Shown here piece by piece: positions 10,410 through 21,100 of a stretch of DNA of 64,000 bases. The notes under the pieces are model-generated. The model saw nothing but the letters and a program-made list of their open reading frames with translations. It had not been told where the DNA came from and did no database searches. The stretch lies in assembly GCA_964019425.1 (NCBI GenBank), contig OZ025836.1:496001-560000 (forward strand), given 5' to 3'. This stretch comes from Flectonema sp. DT1601. Taxonomy: Eukaryota > Euglenozoa > Diplonemea > Diplonemida > Diplonemidae. How positions within the stretch are numbered: the first letter of the stretch is position 1; each line of letters begins with the position of its first letter. The translations under genes and the position numbers were made by a program.

Positions 10410-11495
10410 ATGCCACTGTGGTTTAATGTGAAAGACCCCTCGTGTTCCGAGACGAAGCTTCCCCAAGTTGGAGAACGTGATTCGAATTCTGGAAAATGGC
10501 CAGGAAGAACTTTAGCTAGTTTGAGTGACAGTGTAAGAGATGAAAGGAACCTGTGTAGACCAGTTGGGGGTGCTGTTTTGGGAAGACCGAGGACAAGCAA
10601 CCCATTTCTTGATGATAAGTTAAAAAACTACTGTAAAGCTCAACCTCGGTCAATACCAATTTCAACTTCGGGAAAAAATGTTTGCAGACCACTTCAGAAA
10701 CGTAAACCTCATGCTGTTAATGTTTGGAAGAACGATGAAATAGATAAGAGTGCTGTAAGATTAACTGACAGACCAACAACCGCCAACCCTACCCTGGACA
10801 GAGCTGTGGCAAATAGATCACCCGTTTCCAACAGTTTTCGCAAGCAAAATATTATATCGTTGTCCACCCCAGACATCTGGGTGCCTGATACTTTGGATAA
10901 TTGTTTTCATAGTTTTGGTAACAGACCCACCACTACTAAAGTGTTATCGAAAGACTTTTCTGAGAATTTTGAAAAACAATCAACACAGCAGACATCAAAA
11001 TCAACAATTCAGTTGGTTAATCCAGACTCTTTTCAGGTGTTGTGGTGTTCAGAAGGTTCCAATAAAAAGGCTGCGAGGAACTCAAAAATCTCAGAATCAA
11101 CATCGTTATCAACTTTGTCAACCGAAATCAACATTGGAAAAGAATCAAGAAGAAAAAATAGTTTTCAAAAATTGTATAGTCGTGGGCAAGATTCTGGTTC
11201 TTCAGTTTGTTTTGAACAGTCTCAAAGACTAATGGAGAAGCCAACGGGAAATATCTATTCTGGTTTCGATTTAGACCACATCCCTGAGAACAAACAAACA
11301 CCTGACAGGGACAGTACTTCGTTTTTATTTGATACGAATATCCAGTCTTGGAGAAGAGCAAGTCATCAGCGAATTGAAGAGCGTGAAATATTTTCAGAAA
11401 GTGAATCCCAACAAAGGATTTCAATTGAGAACAGCGAATCATCAATGCGGAAGTCTCTCATAGATTTAATTAGATATCTTCATCTCTCAACAACA
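10410..11495 (+). CDS. Unknown, probably disordered protein; 3' end lost in assembly gap
   Basis: An open frame of 362 residues runs from ATG 10410, eleven bases after a CTAATACAG acceptor, into the run of Ns. It is rich in S, T, N, R and K. Short islands recur in varied form around residues 50-60, 120-130 and 170-175 (GRPRTSNPFLD, DRPTTANPTLD and NRPTTTKVLS), so there may be a degenerate repeat built on RP(R/T)T.NP.LD. No recognised domain, signal peptide or membrane span is seen. Codon use is normal and the frame is free of homopolymers, so I take it as a real gene. Sequence after the gap is T-rich repeat DNA, so the gene's end lies inside the gap or was cut by the foldback element. Function unknown. 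Confidence 0.65.
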
Positions 11496-11695
11496 NNNNN
11501 NNNNNNNNNNNNNNNNNNNNNNNNNNNNNNNNNNNNNNNNNNNNNNNNNNNNNNNNNNNNNNNNNNNNNNNNNNNNNNNNNNNNNNNNNNNNNNNNNNNN
11601 NNNNNNNNNNNNNNNNNNNNNNNNNNNNNNNNNNNNNNNNNNNNNNNNNNNNNNNNNNNNNNNNNNNNNNNNNNNNNNNNNNNNNNNNNNNNNNN
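11496..11695. other. Assembly gap (200 Ns)
   Basis: Exactly 200 undetermined bases, a common placeholder length, so the true distance is unknown. The gap falls where a gene meets a 30-base tandem repeat array, a likely reason for assembly failure. The outer end of the left inverted array is hidden in it. Confidence 0.95.
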
Positions 11696-11876
11696 TCTCC
11701 GTTGTAGTCCACCTAAAAGAATTTTTCTCCGTTGTGTTTTTTTTTCTTTTTTTTTTTCGCTGTTGTGTGCCACCTAAACTTTTTTTTCGCTGTTGTGTGC
11801 CACCTATATTTTTTTTTCGCTATTGTGTGCCACCTGTACTTTTTTTTCGCTGTTGTGTGTCACCTGACCTTTTCCC
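11696..11876. repeat. Left array, 30-base tandem repeats
   Basis: Six units at a strict 30-base spacing. Each has an 8-10 base T-run followed by (C)G/CCTGTTGTG and CCACCT; the two outer units carry CTCCGTTGT instead of CGCTGTTGT. Sequence differences lie mainly in the 5-7 bases before the T-run. It probably continues into the gap. Confidence 0.8.
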
Positions 11877-13255
11877 CTTTTTTTTTTTTTTTTTTTTTTT
11901 TTTCTCGTTTTTTTTTTTTTTTTTTCGGAAGATTTTTTTTTTTTTTTGTGCACCTGTCGACCTGGTTAGTTAGATACACTCATCTGATGGATTGATTGAA
12001 AGCTAATAACACAAACGGTTAAGGATGTGATGGCTTGGGAAATGATAAAAGTAATCTTCTCTCTGGAACTTCTGCTCAGTACATGCAAATGCATCTTGAC
12101 ACGCGGGAACCCTTCGGGCAGTACTGCGCTCTTGATAATTCAAAGTAGCCTTAAAAAAGCTCTCATGCTTGCATGAGTTAGATACCCTGATAACCCGGTC
12201 AGAAACAGGAGTGTCGCTTGCGACCAGGCTGTCTGTAACTCGCAGGTGTCTTGACTTTGAAATTCGGTTGGAATGACGTGTAAGAGGACAACAGTTCTCT
12301 GTAAGGTGACCCAGCCCTGCACACATACCGTTCTTTGCATACACTCAGTAAAACTTCCAGAGGCTGAGAACACTATCAGGACCTGACGAACAACCCAACC
12401 TATCCGTGAGTATTTGTCTTTGCTAATCTCGTCAAGCCGGATGAACATCATACAAACGTTATCTCAACATCCGTGTGCGGGTGTTATCTTCCTCATCTCG
12501 GTTTAGCCCTGCACCATCTGCGGAACTGGTAGCCTACGATGCTTCAGTAAAACGTTCAGGTTCCTAACCACAAACGTTTTTCTCTCTAGGCTTTTACTCT
12601 TTTACTACGGACTCTCGCTTAAAGAGATTAAGAAAATCTCCAAGTGCGTAGCTGACTATGTGCACATATGAAAAAAGTTGGAGGAATTGCTAGTTTGTTG
12701 GGTTATATTCGTAGCAGCTTCACGGTGACGGCGGCCTTACCGAGAATTATCCCTGGTTATTACGTGTTGAAAGTCACAGGTTATAGTGTCAAAATAATAC
12801 TCGCGTGGGTAGTTGCTCTCTTCGGAGAGCATAACTTCAGACCCGTCAATTCGCGGCGCTTATATTTACGCACATCAATTAGTTGAACGAGTTCAAGTCA
12901 CTTCCCTGCATAGCAGATCCGTGTCCTCTGTACTAACGCTATACTAAGTGTGACTGTGACTGATACACGTAATGGTTGGGTTCTTTAAGTACTCAGGACT
13001 GGTTGCTTGCTAATGTGAATGCTGACGTTCGAATTCTCCGACTTTCAAGTAAATTTAGGTGAATGATCTCTTGTTTTCTGTCTGACGCTTGTGATGCACC
13101 TCTTGTATTCTAAGTCACAGGTGTATGAGTAATACTTGGTAAGAGGAGCCCCAGGTCCAACAAGAGGAGCCACATGTTTTGTGCATTTTGGTGCCAGGTG
13201 GTCATAACCCATTTTTTTTTTTTTTTTCCCCGAGAAAAAAAAAAAGTGCTGGTAC

Positions 13256-13384
13256 CCAACAGCGAAAAAAAAAAAAGAGTTGTTCACAACAGCGAAAAAA
13301 CTTTTTGGGTGCAGGCAACGGAGAAAAAAAAGTTAAGGTGACAGGCAACGGAGAAAAAACTTTTTTTTATGTAGGCAACGGAGA
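13256..13384. repeat. Right array, 30-base tandem repeats in inverted orientation
   Basis: Five units at 30-base spacing, reverse-complementary to the left array. The inner two read ...CAACAGCGAAAAAA, the outer three ...GGCAACGGAGAAAAA. The array stops at a palindrome (GGAGAATTCTCC, 13380-13391), which may be the element's true end. Thirty-two bases further on the decayed 28S rRNA segment begins. Confidence 0.8.
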
Positions 13385-13415
13385 ATTCTCCTAAAATTTT
13401 ATAACGTTGAGACAG

Positions 13416-13466
<51 letters not shown>

Positions 13467-13602
13467 ACCTGATCTCTCAGCGTTGACATTCAGGGCACTG
13501 GGCAGAAGTCACATGCCACTCGCCACCGCTGTGATGAAGCGACATGCTGTGGTTTAATTAACCAGTTGGATTCCTCTTGTTCGTAACAGTTCCAAGTTGA
13601 CA
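13416..13602 (-). pseudogene. Decayed fragment of nuclear large-subunit (28S) rRNA
   Basis: Read on the minus strand, 13602 to 13416 follows the conserved 28S stretch: CAACTTGGAACTG, CAAGAGGAATCC, CTTCTGCCCAGTGCCCTGAA, GCGCGGGTAAACGGCGGGAG, TAACTATGACTCTCTTAAGG and TAGCCAAA. The order and spacing match eukaryotic 28S around the site used by R2 retrotransposons and I-PpoI. Several positions that hardly vary in functional rRNA differ (for example GGAATCCAACT for GGAATCCGACT), and homology stops abruptly after TAGCCAAA, so this is a pseudogene fragment of about 187 bases. Alternatives are a piece of a fragmented rRNA gene, as in euglenids, or a rDNA segment carried by a mobile element. Confidence 0.8.
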
Positions 13603-15928
13603 CTTCATTGTAGGTGGTTGTAATTAAGTACTGCTTCCCTTGGGTTTTCGGTATAGTAAATGGTTTCTGAATTTATTCTATGTTAGCTGAGCCTGTCTGG
13701 CCTCAATTTTTTTTTTTTTTTTTTTTTTTTTTGCATTTAGCAAGTATTGTAAGAACGAAAGAAAATTGGGTCAGCACACGTAAACCTCCTTTAGCTTTTT
13801 ATCAGTTTAAGTCGGTTCACGGGTTTCGTGACACAAACAAAACATCAACAAAGTGTTATATTACTATTTTCTGTATAGTTTTAAGATCCAAAGCCAATTC
13901 TTATTAAATTATCCCTGCAAACCTTCGTTGGTACCCACGAAATTCGCATATGCGCTATTTCCCCCCCCTTCTTTTTTTTTTTTTTTTGATGTACTATTTT
14001 TTTGGGAAAAATAGGGAAAAATAAAACAAATCAAAAAAAAAAAAAAAAAATCAAAATCTTCAACACCTTTTCCTCCTAAATCATTATGTGTAAAAGCCAA
14101 CTTGTTTTTTTTTTTCTTGTCTGGGCGCAGTTATGAATATAAACTGACGAGGTTATCTTACATAATCATTTTGTTTTCATTTCTTGCTGAGTGATATGAC
14201 ATATGTGCTGCCCAATTTTTGTGGTACTTTTATAAAGCTTTCGGTAAGCCCGCAGTCCAATAATGCTTTGGATAACTGAGGGTGAACGATCCTCGGTACT
14301 GATATAATATAAACATAAAAACATAAAACTACAATCTTCGCGATTTGGGTCCTTACTGATGCGGGCTCCCCAGACCCCTCGTAGTCATCAGTTTGTATTT
14401 TGCTAACTAATTATAACTTTTTAGGTTTCCCCAATTGCAGTTTGTTGATTTCCATCATTCAGACACTGCGCAGAATGTGTTCGTTTGTCGTATTTTTGGT
14501 TTTGTGATTTCTTTCTTGCATTAGATAACGCACTGTGCGAGCAAAAAAAAAAAAAAAAAAGATAAAAAGATAAAAAAAAAAAAAACCACATCAACTTCTT
14601 TTGACATTCAGAATGTTGGTTTTGTGCATATCCTCCTCTTGTGTACGAGTGTGGGAAAGGAACATTTTTTTTTTTTTTTTTTTTTTTTAAAATCAAGTAA
14701 GATAAATAAGTAATAATGACATCTTTATGCCACCTTTTAATGCATAATGTACAGCTGCAGTATTATTTAATAAGCTAAGGCCAAGTTTGCGTTTTTTTAG
14801 TTGTGTTTTAAGTTTCTTGTCTCTAAACGAAGGCACTTAATGATTGAGATGGTTTCTACCACCGGTATTCATCCGTGTTCTCGCGGAGTTTTCTTTTTAT
14901 TTTTCTTCCACACTTTAACGAATATTTGCGCTCCTCAGATGAGATGATGATAGATTTCATGTTACACGACGTGACGGGTATGGGGACAGTAAAATTAGCA
15001 TCGCTCTTCTATCTCTCTTTTCTCTCTCTCGTTTTTTTTATTTGTTGCAAGTCTTGAAAAAAAAAAAAAAGAATTTTTTTTCTAAAACACAATGATCTGT
15101 CTTAATGACTATGAAGAATGTCTGAGTGACTTCAAAAAAAATACGGATTGCAATTTTTTTTTTATTTTTTTTTTTTAAAAATAGATTTTCAGCTGTTTCT
15201 GTGTTGGCGCTTTTTTCGCACCTCAACAGTCTTTTTATACATTACCGCCATCTCCTGCGACCGTTCTCGTTTACGATACTGATTTTATATTTTGGGTTTG
15301 TGTCATAGGAAGGTGGTGCTGTTTCTTCTCTTTGACGCAACTTTTTCAACAACAACAACAAAAAAAAAAAAAAAAAAAAAACCCTCCATAGGGGGGTGCA
15401 CCTTCGTTATATTATTACTTTTTGTTATATCCTTTCTTCCAGTTTCCCTGTTCCATATTTATTTTTTTTTTTGTTTTCTCAAAAGGTTGTTGTCTTGTTC
15501 ACTGGTTCTAAGTAACTTCTGGTTTCAACGAAAGGTTCCAAGTGGGACCACTTCTGGAAAGCAAGCGTGGCAACGTGCGAAGATACAATTCAGATTAAAG
15601 AGCCGTTATTTATTATTATCAGTGCAATCAAACAAATATAATATAATAGCTTTATCTGAACAGTTTTTTTTCTTCCTTTTTTCCCCCTTTTTTTTTCCTT
15701 TTTTTTTCGAGTTGTCAAATGCCATTGCAATACAACCAAAGCTCATTTACACTATTCTCTCACAAGTTTTTTTTTCTTTGTGTTATACTCTTTATTTGTG
15801 TGTTTTATTGTTGTGATTTCTTTCTCGTTGAACAGGTGATAACCATGTCGTTGTTTTATTCTCTGTAGTGTTTAATACTTTCTCTCTTTTTTTTTTTTTT
15901 TTTTTCAAAAAAAAGGAACTACAAGGAA
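13603..15928. other. Long gene-poor stretch
   Basis: More than 2.3 kb with no convincing gene. It holds many homopolymers (T-runs at 13710-13732, 14662-14688 and 15885-15905; A-runs at 14032-14050, 14543-14560 and 15360-15380), a C-run at 13962 and scattered ordinary sequence. A frame at about 13743-13906 reads 54 residues without low complexity after a TTTGCATTTAG acceptor and could be an isolated exon, but no partner exon joins in frame. The 28S-like segment may extend somewhat beyond 13602; I cannot follow it. Confidence 0.45.
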
Positions 15929-16175
15929 ATGACATCTCGAACTCTTACACATGACGTGATCAGGGTTCATTGCAGACAGCTTCTTGGGAAAATCACTGCT
16001 GCTAGAAAATCAGGTGATAAAAAACAAGTTGAGATATTAAAAAAAGAAATGCACGACTACGGAGACACAATAGTTGATTGGTTAGACGGTCTGTGTTTTT
16101 TTATTTTTATTTTTCCCCCCATCTCTTTTTCTTTCACCCCCTTCCAGTCTGTATGACTGGGTTCAATATAATTGA
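15929..16175 (+). CDS. Small unknown protein, two exons (63 aa)
   Basis: The first exon (15929-16092) encodes a basic, mostly helical segment beginning MTSRTLTHDVIRVHCRQL. A GTGTTT donor at 16093 and a CTTCCAG acceptor ending at 16147 give an in-frame second exon adding LYDWVQYN and a TGA at 16173-16175. A second possible donor at 16089 would lead into a different 38-residue tail, so the C-terminus is uncertain. There is no domain, signal peptide or membrane span. It lies 55 bases before the kinase gene on the same strand. Confidence 0.4.
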
Positions 16176-16229
16176 GCGCATCTGTTGCAGACATAAACGT
16201 CATATTTACTGCACGTCAGGTCACAAAAG

Positions 16230-17354
16230 ATGGACCGCAGTTACTTATCAATTCTAATTGTAGGAGGAGCTGCTACAACTGCAGTTCTCCACCGAGTTGC
16301 TGTATCAAGTATCATTCGAAGACTCACAAATCGATTTGAGACGATCTCAATAAAAGGAAATCAACTTACAAAAATAAGCACCGCATGTGACAAACAACCT
16401 ATTTATACAACTACTCTATCTGGTGTTCAGGTGACGGTAAAGGGAACTGGTTGGAAGGGATTAGCATCAGCAAGGAGTTTCTATAGAGAAGTACAGGCCT
16501 TATCAAAGGCTCAACCTCACAATAATATCCCGAGATTTAAGGGACTATATTTATCATCGATATCTGATATTGACATTAACATAGGATTTGGAATGATATA
16601 TGAATATGCTAAGGGTGTTACACTACATTCTATGATACGAGATCCTAATTTCATCATCACAGATACTTTGAAATACAGTCTGCTGTCTCAGTTGATAGCA
16701 GCAATGTCTCACTTGCATTCTTGTGGTGTTATTCATCGGGACTTGAAGCCTCAAAATATCATCGTAGACACTGAGACTCTACAACTTAAAATCATAGATT
16801 TTGGATCCGCGACCTGCATTAATCCAACTGGTTTCTTTACAAATATTTACACCGAGAATGATGTTGGTACAACTGCTTATATGGCTCCTGAAGTTTGGTT
16901 GGGAAAACCATGTACGGCAAAAACAGATGTTTATTCATTTGCGTTTGTTTTAGCTGAGTTGTTAAGTAGAGGTAGTCCTTGGTCTGCTGCAGAGAGAAGG
17001 TTATTACCGTTTATTTTAGAATCGAAAAGACCTGATGTGAATCCCAAATGTGAGGTTGATAAAGTCATTTATTCAATTATTAAATTGTGTTGGTTGCAAA
17101 ACCCTTCAGATCGTCCATCGTTCGCATCCCTACAAGGATACCTCGATAGCGTGGATAAATCATTTGATCTTTGTGACGTTAACAACGATGATATTATCTC
17201 AAGGTCTGAATTCGAGAATGAATTCGGAAGATCGATTCCAAAATATATTATAAACGATGGGATGACAGGAATAACCAGATTGGGATTTCTGTATGCCATT
17301 CAAAAGGAACAAGAAGGCAATCCAAAGGTTCCAACCTTAGCATCACTTAGATAA
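16230..17354 (+). CDS. Membrane-anchored protein kinase with C-terminal EF-hand
   Basis: A 374-residue protein. Residues 5-25 form a hydrophobic anchor (YLSILIVGGAATTAVL). The kinase domain spans about 38-310: beta-3 lysine K71 (VQVTVKG), alpha-C glutamate E87 (FYREVQAL), catalytic HRDLKPQN (169-176), metal-binding DFG (190-192), activation-segment end MAPEVW (218-223) and a late RPSF arginine. The glycine-rich loop is not recognisable. After the kinase comes one canonical calcium loop, DVNNDDIISRSE (316-327). The tyrosine-kinase-like features (RPS near the end, GTTAYMAPEV) suggest the TKL group. A calcium-responsive kinase on a membrane is inferred; the substrate is unknown. The start follows TGCACGTCAG with ten bases between. 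Confidence 0.85.
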   Translation: MDRSYLSILIVGGAATTAVLHRVAVSSIIRRLTNRFETISIKGNQLTKISTACDKQPIYTTTLSGVQVTVKGTGWKGLASARSFYREVQALSKAQPHNNIPRFKGLYLSSISDIDINIGFGMIYEYAKGVTLHSMIRDPNFIITDTLKYSLLSQLIAAMSHLHSCGVIHRDLKPQNIIVDTETLQLKIIDFGSATCINPTGFFTNIYTENDVGTTAYMAPEVWLGKPCTAKTDVYSFAFVLAELLSRGSPWSAAERRLLPFILESKRPDVNPKCEVDKVIYSIIKLCWLQNPSDRPSFASLQGYLDSVDKSFDLCDVNNDDIISRSEFENEFGRSIPKYIINDGMTGITRLGFLYAIQKEQEGNPKVPTLASLR

Positions 17355-17379
17355 AGCTGAGAGAAGACTATTAAAAAGA

Positions 17380-18025
17380 ATGATTCAATTGTTTTTATAC
17401 GAACATAGCAATGGCGTAGTAGTCGGATTTGCTGCAAAGCAGACCGAGTCTCCGATCCAAACCTTTCATAGGGAAAAACTTCGTTATTCTCCCGCAATAG
17501 AGATTATTTTTTTTTTTTTATAATTATGTTCGTTTTTTTTGTTATCTAAAATGTGCTTATCTCCAACGTATAATTCTGTCCTTTCTGTAAGCTACGCACG
17601 TATTTTCTTGTTCTCTTTTTGTTAATTGTGTGTTGTCCAACATCACCAGAGCGAAACCCAGCCTGGTGAGTATCTTGTGTTTGAATGGCTGTTACTTAGA
17701 CACGATGCTAATAATTATCTAAAAATAAAAAAACAGTGACTCCAACAAAGAAAGTAGCAGTTCCTACCACACCCTTGGCTAAACCTCCAGCCAGCATCGA
17801 TGAGTTGTTTCCTCCAACGAGACCTGGCAGGTAGGTAGTCACTTTCTGATAAGGTAAACGACAGCTACACTGATAGCTGTTTAAAATCTTATTATTGTAA
17901 GATTCTTATTATGTTTTTGTTTGTGTTCTTGAAACGTTGTTGTTGTTCTTCTTGTGTTTTTATTTTATGTTTTCAGCCACACACCTTTGAATGTTCCTAT
18001 AGAGTTTATCCCTGTTACGATCTGA
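17380..18025 (+). CDS. Candidate small multi-exon gene, junction 1 unresolved
   Basis: The 3' part is well supported. Exon 17737-17830 and exon 17977-18025 join in frame (donor GTAGGT, acceptor TTTCAG) to a proline-rich tail ending NVPIEFIPVTI. A short exon 17650-17665 joins upstream across a perfect GTGAGT donor and AACAG acceptor. The likely first exon opens at ATG 17380 after ATTAAAAAG and reads about 38 ordinary residues to around 17495. No GT donor there gives the phase the next exon needs. A non-canonical donor (for instance GC at CCC|GCAATA), another small exon or a different start are possible. It sits between the kinase and the PKA-R fusion gene. No domain recognised. Confidence 0.45.
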
Positions 18026-18146
18026 AGGAAAATCTTTGATATCTGAAATGGTTTACGTTACGTATTATTTTATAATTCCAGCCTCCCAACCTCAAATGCT
18101 ACCAACCCAACAATTGTAGGAAGTGCTTTCAGGCTTCTGAGCTATA

Positions 18147-21100
18147 ATGGGTTGCGGTGGTTCCACAGAACCGAAATCGAAGGGAGCCAACTCAACACCA
18201 GTAAAAGGAGATAAAGATAAACAACAGCAGCATGCGAATATCGAAGAGGGAGGAGATGTTACGAAACCAAAGGCAGTTGTAGGAGAAAATCAACCTCCTC
18301 CATATAAGTTTGGTGACCAAGCAGAAGATGGTAGTGGCGTTCCTATTATCCAAGCACCTCCAGAAACTGATGTCCTTCGTCGTAAGACAATCAGAAGATC
18401 AGCTGTATCACAAGAAGTATTCGATGAAAGTGATAGAAGTGATTTTGACGGCATCTTCGAAGTGGTAATCAAATCAGATGAAGCGACAGCCAGACTACGA
18501 AACTGTCTCAGTTCTAATCCTCTTTTTAAATATCTTCTCGAATCAGAATTAGAACAAGTCATCGGCTGCATGAGAGAAGAGCATTTCAAAGTCGGTGAAA
18601 AAGTCCTAGTCCAAGGCGAAGAATCAAGCAACAAATATTACGCCATTGACAAAGGCAGTGTTGATATCACGAAGGATGGAACAGCAGTTGCAACATTCAC
18701 TAAAGGATCAGGTTTTGGAGAGTTAGAGTTAATGTACAATACAAGCAATGCCGCCACTGTTGAAGTAGTCACTGATTTGACTTGTTTTACACTAGCTCGT
18801 GATACCTACAGACTGACTGTTATGAGAGTGTCTCGAGAACGTCAGAAGAAACACATGGATTTCATTAAAAAAATAAAATTTCTCTCAAACCTCAGCGAGA
18901 AGCAACAACTAACACTCGCAGATGCATTAGAACAACAGACTTTTAAACAGGGCGAAAAGATTATTAAGTTTGGTTCTGAAGGGGAGTACATGCATATAAT
19001 ATGTAATGGTGAAGTTTCTGTTTTGGGTAAAAAGGGTGATTCGATGACCGAAATAGCACACTTAGGACCTGGTGATACAATTGGTGAATTAGAATTCATC
19101 CACGGACATAAGTGTGTTGCTGATGTTGTAGCAAAAACAACAGTAAGCACGTTGTCACTTCATAAAGAGCATTTTGAGCTTTGTATGGGACCGATGAAGG
19201 GATTTCTTAATGAGAAAACACAACAACACAATTATCAATATTACTCAAGCAACGTAGAGAAAGGTGACGACGGAACAGCAAACTTTGTACTCGGGTTCTG
19301 CTTTGGAGATACCGAAGGAAGCAGCAACGATTTCAACAACGCAGGCATTTCCGATGACTGCACTGACATCGGACCTGAAGAAGCAGAACTACTTCAAAAA
19401 CGAGCATCTAAAAGTGAAATTCTTCGACGAGAAGCAGTGTCTGCCGCACCTATGTCACCTACTGCAACAGGGGACTCAACATTTAGTATGAAAGTCATAA
19501 CAAAATCAGAAGAGGAAAAGGAAGTTTTAACAACAGTAGTATGGGCCCATCCTCTCCTACGATCCCTACACGACAATGAAAAAAATCTAATCGTTGACGT
19601 TATGGAGAAATGCGAATTTCAAACCGGTGATAAGGTCCTTCTTCAAAACGACATTGGAAAAGATTTATATATCATAACACAAGGCTCGGCGACGGTATCA
19701 CGTAATAGTAATCACATATGTACTCTTCACAAGGGGAATTCAATTGGTGAGTTAGAGCTCATGTACGATCAGCCATGCAGAGCATCAGTCATTGCCGATA
19801 ATGAACTAACCACATATAAAATATCACGTGCATGTTATAAACATGTTGTCATGCAAGGTGTAACTAAACGACGTGAAGAACTAGCATCTCTACTAGAAGA
19901 TGTTGATGTTCTAAAGAATGTTGGCAGCGACAGGATTATGATGCTTGCTGATGCTCTCACAGAAGAGAAATACGAACCAAAAGACTACTTGTTAAAGCAT
20001 GGTGAGACTCCAGAGTGGATGCATATTATTTTATCGGGAACTATTGACATTATAGGAAGGAGTGAAGATGGAAAACCTATGCACGTTATATCATTTTCAA
20101 GAGGAAAGGTCGTCGGTGAGTTAGAATTCCTGAACAATCATCCAACTGTTGCTGATGTTGTTGCGACAACACCAGTAACAACTGGTCGACTTCACAGAAA
20201 TCACTTCGAACGAGTCTTGGGATCGATTTCGGAATTACTTAAAGAAAATGCAACCTCAGTAGAGTACACGTATTATCAACAAAAGTTCGAAGGATTTTCT
20301 TTCGGAGATGTCCACGAAGGTGATACTATAGAGTTGTCTGAGAATAGTGATGGCTTGGTAGCACCGACACCACCAACCGACAGGAAGAAAAAACGAGTTG
20401 CTGTTTCTGCTGAGGTTTACGATCCAGAAAACGAACCACCATTCAACCCAGTTGTAGTTGAGAAAAGCGAAGATGAAAAAAAAGCCATTAAACTGGTACT
20501 GCATAACAACATCCTGTTTTCATCATTACATGGAAACGATGAGTCAATCAGAGTAGTCGTTGACGCAATGGAGAAGGTTCAATATGCCAAAGGGACAGAC
20601 ATAATGACACAAGACGATGCTGGTGGTGAACATTGGTACATCATTGAATCTGGTGAAGTTGATGTCTTACGAGACGATAAACGAGTAGTCACATTCTCAG
20701 CTGGACAAGGATTTGGTGAAATGGAATTAATGTACAGCTGTCCGACAGCAGCAACTGTTGTTGCAATTTCTGACTCTGTTGCTTGTTGGAGGCTCAACAG
20801 ATCAACTTATCGTCATATTATATTGAACGCCTCACAGAAGAAACGTCAACTGTGTCACGATGCCTTACGAAATGTCAGCTTCTTAGAACGTATGAATGAC
20901 TGGCAGCGTGATCATCTTGCGGATGCTCTTCAGTTTTGTACTTGGGATAAGGGTGATCGAATTTTGTGTGCTGGTGTTACACCATCTGAAATTCACATTA
21001 TTGTTGACGGTGAGGTGGAGGTTGTTGACACTGATAAAAAAGTTTGTACTCTCGCATACGGTGAAGTAGTTGGACACTTAGAATTCCTGAACCAGCATAG

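Larger units (their letters stand above)
11696..13384. mobile_element. Foldback-like element: inverted arrays of 30-base repeats around a gene-free core
   Basis: Both ends consist of tandem units with an exact 30-base period, in opposite orientation: at least six on the left (units at 11696, 11726, 11757, 11787, 11817, 11847) and five on the right (ending 13264, 13294, 13324, 13354, 13384). The order is symmetrical: the outermost units carry TCTCCGTTG, the inner ones TCGCTGTTGTGTGCCACCT, and inside both arrays stands a T-run with CTCG. The 1.3 kb core (about 11960-13200) has higher GC, few homopolymers and no frame above about 115 residues. Long inverted repeats built of short subrepeats are the hallmark of foldback transposons. 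No transposase is present, so it would be non-autonomous. The left end is truncated by the assembly gap. Confidence 0.6.

Noticed and set aside
11696-11876. Regular 30-base repeats, CRISPR-like spacing
   Set aside because: The units are contiguous with no unique spacers, the sequence is eukaryotic and T-rich, and the array is mirrored at 13256-13384.
12843-12855. CCGTCAATTC, as in the universal SSU rRNA 907-926 region
   Set aside because: Only ten bases match; the flanks do not continue as rRNA on either strand. Likewise TTAGATACCCTGATAACCC at 12178 stops matching at once.
13743-13906. Plus-strand frame of 54 ordinary residues after a good acceptor
   Set aside because: No upstream or downstream exon joins in phase; left as a note rather than a gene.
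15292-15816. 174-residue frame in the gene-poor stretch
   Set aside because: Mostly poly-K, poly-F and poly-L from homopolymers; starts with TTG; no domain.
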